9,453 bases of DNA from Deltaproteobacteria bacterium UBA6930. Its GTDB lineage: Bacteria; Myxococcota_A; UBA9160; UBA6930. Under the pieces are notes generated by a model. That model had not been told where the DNA came from. It did not search any database and saw nothing but the letters and a program-made list of their open reading frames with translations. The stretch's first letter is position 1. Each line of letters opens with the position of its first letter. The DNA lies in NCBI GenBank assembly GCA_002450755.1, contig DKAI01000197.1:3675-13127 (forward strand). The letters run 5' to 3'. A program made the translations under genes and the position numbers. Shown piece after piece: positions 6,602-9,453 of this stretch.

Positions 6602-7485
6602 TGACTTCCACAAGGACGACATCTACTCGGGGCCGGCTTACGATCGCCCTCACATCGATATCTGTTGTTTTAGTCGCAGCAGGCCCCTCTTTGGCTCACC
6701 TAGGGCTTGTGCCACCGATTAACGGTTTCAATGTATTTTTAACCGGCCTCGGCTTAGGGATCGCTTCTTTCGTACTCGGTTTGTCGAGCCTCTTAGGAGA
6801 ACGGAAGAAGAAAAATCTCAGAAGAGGGTGGACAGCAATAACTTCCGTCTTGGCATTTTTTATAACCATCTTGTTCCTAACTGTGTCTATAACCAAAGGG
6901 TTCCGTACTAGCCCTAAAGACTGCGATAGTTTTTCCTCTTGTTTTCTCGCAGGAGTCGATGCCTTCTATGCGATCGCCTACCGTCCTGGTGAATTCGCAA
7001 GCGAAGTTTCTAAAGAGTTTTCTTTCCTGACCGACATTTCCACGAACACAGGATCTCCACCTGCTTTTAGTGTCGGTCCAAGAAGAGGAGGAGACTGGAA
7101 CTTTTCCGAGGAAAAAATAGAACGACATGAATTTGCATATGGAGATACGACGACTTTCTTTGCAGGCGGCGTTCCAGCTGAGAACTTTCCAATCGTTCTA
7201 GGGGTAGCCGAAGAAAAAAATTGGACGATACAAATACAACGCCCCGATTTTTATACCTTCGAAGCAACAGCCGAAACGGGTGTATTTAGGTTTAAAGACG
7301 ACATCTCGGTAAAAATGTATAACTCTCCACGATGTCCAACTCCCAAACATTCGCGATGTTCGAGTACTGCTATAGAAGTTAGATCGAGATCGCGAACAGG
7401 CAAAAGTGATTTCGGAAGAAATGCTGCGCGCATTGAAAATTTCAGGGCGAGAATCCGAGCATTAACGGTAGAGACTGAATACTAA
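6601..7485 (+). CDS. DUF1499 domain protein with three N-terminal membrane helices
   Basis: The 294-residue protein has three hydrophobic segments (about 13-35, 43-65 and 78-97), then a soluble domain matching DUF1499 (PF07386), whose function is unknown. The domain covers about 142-288. Recognisable family landmarks are LTDIST (143-148), PPAF (153-156), a late FRFKDD (229-234), RSRSRTGKSDFG (261-272) and NAARI (274-278). Cys108/Cys114 and Cys245/Cys253 could form disulphides if the domain is periplasmic. The ATG overlaps the Sel1 gene stop as TAATG. AAGGAG (6584-6589) is 11 bases upstream, so translation is probably coupled. A GTG at 6547 in the same frame would add 18 residues inside the Sel1 gene and was not chosen. 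Membrane location is well supported; a joint envelope function with the Sel1 protein is inference. Confidence 0.88.
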   Translation: MTSTRTTSTRGRLTIALTSISVVLVAAGPSLAHLGLVPPINGFNVFLTGLGLGIASFVLGLSSLLGERKKKNLRRGWTAITSVLAFFITILFLTVSITKGFRTSPKDCDSFSSCFLAGVDAFYAIAYRPGEFASEVSKEFSFLTDISTNTGSPPAFSVGPRRGGDWNFSEEKIERHEFAYGDTTTFFAGGVPAENFPIVLGVAEEKNWTIQIQRPDFYTFEATAETGVFRFKDDISVKMYNSPRCPTPKHSRCSSTAIEVRSRSRTGKSDFGRNAARIENFRARIRALTVETEY

Positions 7486-7514
7486 GGTAAGCACTCTTGC
7501 AGTTGTGCCTCACC
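7486..7514 (+). terminator. Possible imperfect hairpin after the DUF1499 gene
   Basis: Directly after the DUF1499 stop, GGTAAGCAC (7486-7494) can pair with GTGCCTCACC (7505-7514), with one mismatch, one bulge and a 10-base loop. No T-run follows, so it is a poor intrinsic terminator. It could be a weak terminator or an mRNA-processing structure separating the envelope pair from the amidohydrolase gene. Confidence 0.22.
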
Positions 7515-7551
7515 AAAGAAATTATCTTGACCACAAAGGACCACCGAGCCT

Positions 7552-9273
7552 ATGCATGATTTAATAATTTCAAATGGGTCGGTTGTAGATGGAACAGGTA
7601 GGCCAGCCTTCACGGCAGACATTGCCGTTCAAGATGGAAAAATAGTTGCTGTAGGAAAAGACCTTGGGGTATCCCATCGCAAAATCGCTGCGGAAGGACT
7701 CTTAGTTACTCCTGGCTGGGTTGATGTCCATACACATTACGATGGCCAAGTATCCTGGGATCCCCTTTTGCTTCCTTCTCTGTCACACGGAGTTTCCACG
7801 GTTGTTATGGGAAATTGCGGAGTTGGCTTTGCGCCAGTGATCCCGGCTCGCCGAGAATGGCTAATGGCGATGATGGAAAGTGTCGAAGATATACCTCGAG
7901 AGGCACTAGCAGCAGGTATTAATTGGCAATGGGAAACTTTTCCTGAATATCTAGATGCTTTAGATTCAATTCCCAGATCCATAGACATAGGCACTCAAAT
8001 ACCACATGCGCCCCTGCGACTTTACGTAATGGGGGAACGGGGAGCGGACAATGAATTAGCAACGGAGCTAGATATAGAAAAGATGGCTCAAATTGCCAAG
8101 GAAGCGGTCGAAGCAGGAGCACTAGGGTTTTCCACTTCTCGAACGATGGTCCATGCAACCCCGGAAGGTGTGCCGATCCCGGGCACCTTTGCGAGTACGG
8201 AGGAGTTGGTTGGAATAGGGTCCGCTATCGCACAAACGGGTAAAGGTGTGATGGAAGTTGTGAACGACGCAATGGCCGGAAAGAATCTAGAAGGAGAACT
8301 CGAGCTAATGCGGCAAGTTGCTGTAACTGGCTGTCCCGTCACTTTTTTACTACCCCAAACAAACCCGCGTCCAAATGTTTGGCGTGAATTGCTTGACCGA
8401 TGTTCCCGCTTGATCGAAGGCGGTACCCTTGTCACCCCTCAGGTTTTCGCGAGACCGGTAACGATCTTGTTTAGCTTTCAGGGGGAGAATCCCTTCCAGT
8501 ATCTACCAACGTATCAACCTCTTAAAGGTCTGGCTCATAACGAAAAAATGGAAAGATTAAAAGATCCGGAAGTGAAAAAGCGCCTTTTAAGAGAAGAGGA
8601 TCCGAACAGTGCGGGTATGTCTCTCCTATATCAACAGTCTTCAACATGGGCGAAGACATTTCCGATGGGTCAGTCTCTCAATTATTTTCCTAAAGGAGAT
8701 GAAAACATCGCCGCAATCGCTAGCGCACAAAACAAGGATCCACGGGAAGTGGTCTACGATCTGCTCCTTGAGGACAATGGACGTTCTTTTTTGATGTATA
8801 CCGTTGCTGGATATGCCGATGGAAATCGCAATGCCCTTCACGAAATGCTAAGCCATCCACTAACAGTTATGGGAGGAAGTGATTCTGGAGCGCACATGCG
8901 CACTATTTGTGATTCTAGTGCGCAAACATTTATGTTGACTAATTGGGTTAGGGATTGTGCAGAGGAGCATACCTATCATCTTCCTCTAGAGTTCGTGGTT
9001 AAAAAACAGACACGTGATACAGCCCGACTTTTTCGAATGCAAGACAGGGGTACCCTAGAAGCTGGAATGAAGGCCGATATTAATCTTATTGACCTTCATA
9101 ATTTGGAATTAGCGCGGCCAGAGATGGTCTACGATTTACCTGCACAAAAACCCCGCCTTTTGCAATCCGTAGAAGGCTACGTCGCTGGTATAGTAAGTGG
9201 GGAAATCGTCCAAGAAAACGGCGTGCCTACCGAAGCACGTCCAGGAAGAGTCGTGCGTGGGACTAAAGCCTAA
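7552..9273 (+). CDS. Amidohydrolase family 3, N-acyl-D-amino-acid deacylase-like
   Basis: This 573-residue metal-dependent hydrolase belongs to the D-aminoacylase/dihydroorotase-like branch of the amidohydrolase superfamily. The N-terminal beta-sandwich begins DLIISNGSVVDGTGRPA, and GLLVTPGWVDVHTHYDGQ carries the HxH metal motif (His60, His62). Cys89 in MGNCGVGFAP matches the metal-bridging Cys of D-aminoacylase. GSDSGAH (442-448) supplies the catalytic Asp444. The C-terminal strand returns with the usual GTLEAGMKADINLIDL. Between these, the THxR and SHH motifs that give D-aminoacylase its other metal histidines are not visible; MEVVND (234-239) and VTFLLPQ (263-269) occupy those places. The substrate should therefore not be taken as an N-acyl-D-amino acid with confidence. 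The ATG is 11 bases after AAAGGA (7535-7540). There is no signal peptide, so it should be cytosolic. The downstream LLM-class gene is 52 bases away on the same strand. Confidence 0.88.
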   Translation: MHDLIISNGSVVDGTGRPAFTADIAVQDGKIVAVGKDLGVSHRKIAAEGLLVTPGWVDVHTHYDGQVSWDPLLLPSLSHGVSTVVMGNCGVGFAPVIPARREWLMAMMESVEDIPREALAAGINWQWETFPEYLDALDSIPRSIDIGTQIPHAPLRLYVMGERGADNELATELDIEKMAQIAKEAVEAGALGFSTSRTMVHATPEGVPIPGTFASTEELVGIGSAIAQTGKGVMEVVNDAMAGKNLEGELELMRQVAVTGCPVTFLLPQTNPRPNVWRELLDRCSRLIEGGTLVTPQVFARPVTILFSFQGENPFQYLPTYQPLKGLAHNEKMERLKDPEVKKRLLREEDPNSAGMSLLYQQSSTWAKTFPMGQSLNYFPKGDENIAAIASAQNKDPREVVYDLLLEDNGRSFLMYTVAGYADGNRNALHEMLSHPLTVMGGSDSGAHMRTICDSSAQTFMLTNWVRDCAEEHTYHLPLEFVVKKQTRDTARLFRMQDRGTLEAGMKADINLIDLHNLELARPEMVYDLPAQKPRLLQSVEGYVAGIVSGEIVQENGVPTEARPGRVVRGTKA

Positions 9274-9282
9274 GTCCCAAAT

Positions 9283-9303
9283 CGAAAGATATGCCATATT
9301 TCG
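9283..9303. repeat. Imperfect inverted repeat in the amidohydrolase-LLM gap
   Basis: CGAAAGATATG (9283-9293) and CATATTTCG (9295-9303) form an inverted repeat with a two-base insertion in the left arm and one central base. It lies in the 52-base gap before the LLM-class gene. It could be a protein-binding site or a small mRNA hairpin; no T-run supports termination. Confidence 0.25.
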
Positions 9304-9315
9304 CATTCTCCTTGT

Positions 9316-9322
9316 AGGAGGT
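9316..9322 (+). promoter_or_regulatory. Strong ribosome binding site fixing a GTG start
   Basis: AGGAGGT, nearly the complete anti-SD complement, lies 3 bases before GTG at 9326. It fixes the start of the LLM-class oxidoreductase at a GTG and suggests efficient translation. Confidence 0.7.
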
Positions 9323-9325
9323 TAA

Positions 9326-9453
9326 GTGAAACTATCTATCGGAATTGTTCCTGTGAATTCGGGCGCTTATATGTCACAGAATTATTTGACTGAATTTGGT
9401 CAGCTTGCCGAAGACCTAGGCTACGAGTCGCTGTGGACTTTTGAGCACGTAAT
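9326..9453 (+). CDS. LLM-class (F420- or flavin-dependent) oxidoreductase, 3' partial
   Basis: Only the first 42 codons are inside the window. They encode a typical first strand and helix of the luciferase-like monooxygenase fold: KLSIGIVPVNSG, then FGQLAEDLGYESLWTFEHV. The AEDLGYESLW segment followed by (E/D)H is characteristic of the bacterial LLM family. Many members use coenzyme F420 and others use reduced FMN; F420 use is favoured by the general look of the N-terminus but is not proven. The start is GTG with a strong AGGAGGT site. It follows the family 3 amidohydrolase by 52 bases on the same strand, so the two may be co-transcribed. The reaction cannot be assigned from this fragment. 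Confidence 0.82.
   Translation, partial: MKLSIGIVPVNSGAYMSQNYLTEFGQLAEDLGYESLWTFEHV

Noticed and set aside
7737..8435. Overlapping antisense open frames inside the family 3 amidohydrolase
   Set aside because: They are explained as shadows of a long, well-conserved coding frame on the plus strand.
1..9453. Mobile elements, CRISPR arrays, tRNA or rRNA genes, toxin-antitoxin or defence genes
   Set aside because: No transposase, integrase, terminal inverted repeats, regularly spaced repeats, cloverleaf or known defence domain could be seen.

Overview
The window looks like chromosomal DNA of a Gram-negative bacterium, probably proteobacterial or a related lineage. The evidence is a probable Sel1-repeat lipoprotein next to a DUF1499 membrane protein, plus dense genes with clear Shine-Dalgarno sites. 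Many of the genes encode small-molecule oxidation and hydrolysis enzymes. Base composition is moderate and similar across genes by eye. No rRNA, tRNA, transposase, integrase, phage gene or CRISPR array was seen. I cannot name the species. Free-living marine or soil heterotrophs are compatible with this gene mix, but that is inference.

Layout. Bases 1-1275 (+) hold the C-terminal four fifths of a cyclohexanone-monooxygenase-like Baeyer-Villiger monooxygenase, cut by the window edge. Convergent to it is an amidohydrolase of the ACMSD-like family 2 (1313-2443, -). A short divergent promoter region (2444-2528) separates that gene from a two-domain GNAT acetyltransferase (2529-3467, +). The GNAT gene ends 10 bases from the end of a minus-strand gene group: an SDR oxidoreductase (start 5427), an epoxide hydrolase with every catalytic residue recognisable (start 4600), and a 53-residue membrane protein whose ribosome binding site abuts and overlaps the hydrolase stop codon (3478-3639).

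A 346-base intergenic region (5428-5773) follows, with a perfect 12-bp palindrome just upstream of the SDR gene. Next comes a plus-strand envelope pair: a Sel1-repeat probable lipoprotein (5774-6601) and a three-helix DUF1499 membrane protein (6601-7485), whose stop and start codons share one base (TAATG). Then come a D-aminoacylase-like family 3 amidohydrolase (7552-9273) and, 52 bases on, the N-terminus of a luciferase-like, probably F420-dependent, oxidoreductase (9326 to the window end).

How the genes may work together. The monooxygenase, SDR, epoxide hydrolase, two unrelated amidohydrolases and the LLM-class oxidoreductase are enzymes that oxidise, open and hydrolyse cyclic or otherwise stable organic compounds. 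Their clustering suggests a catabolic neighbourhood for an unknown substrate. They lie in at least three transcription units, so one shared pathway is inference. The Sel1/DUF1499 pair looks like an unrelated envelope module between them. I see no clearly novel defence, mobile or signalling system. The most useful leads are the coupled small membrane protein, the coupled Sel1/DUF1499 pair, and the altered metal-site motifs of the family 3 amidohydrolase.
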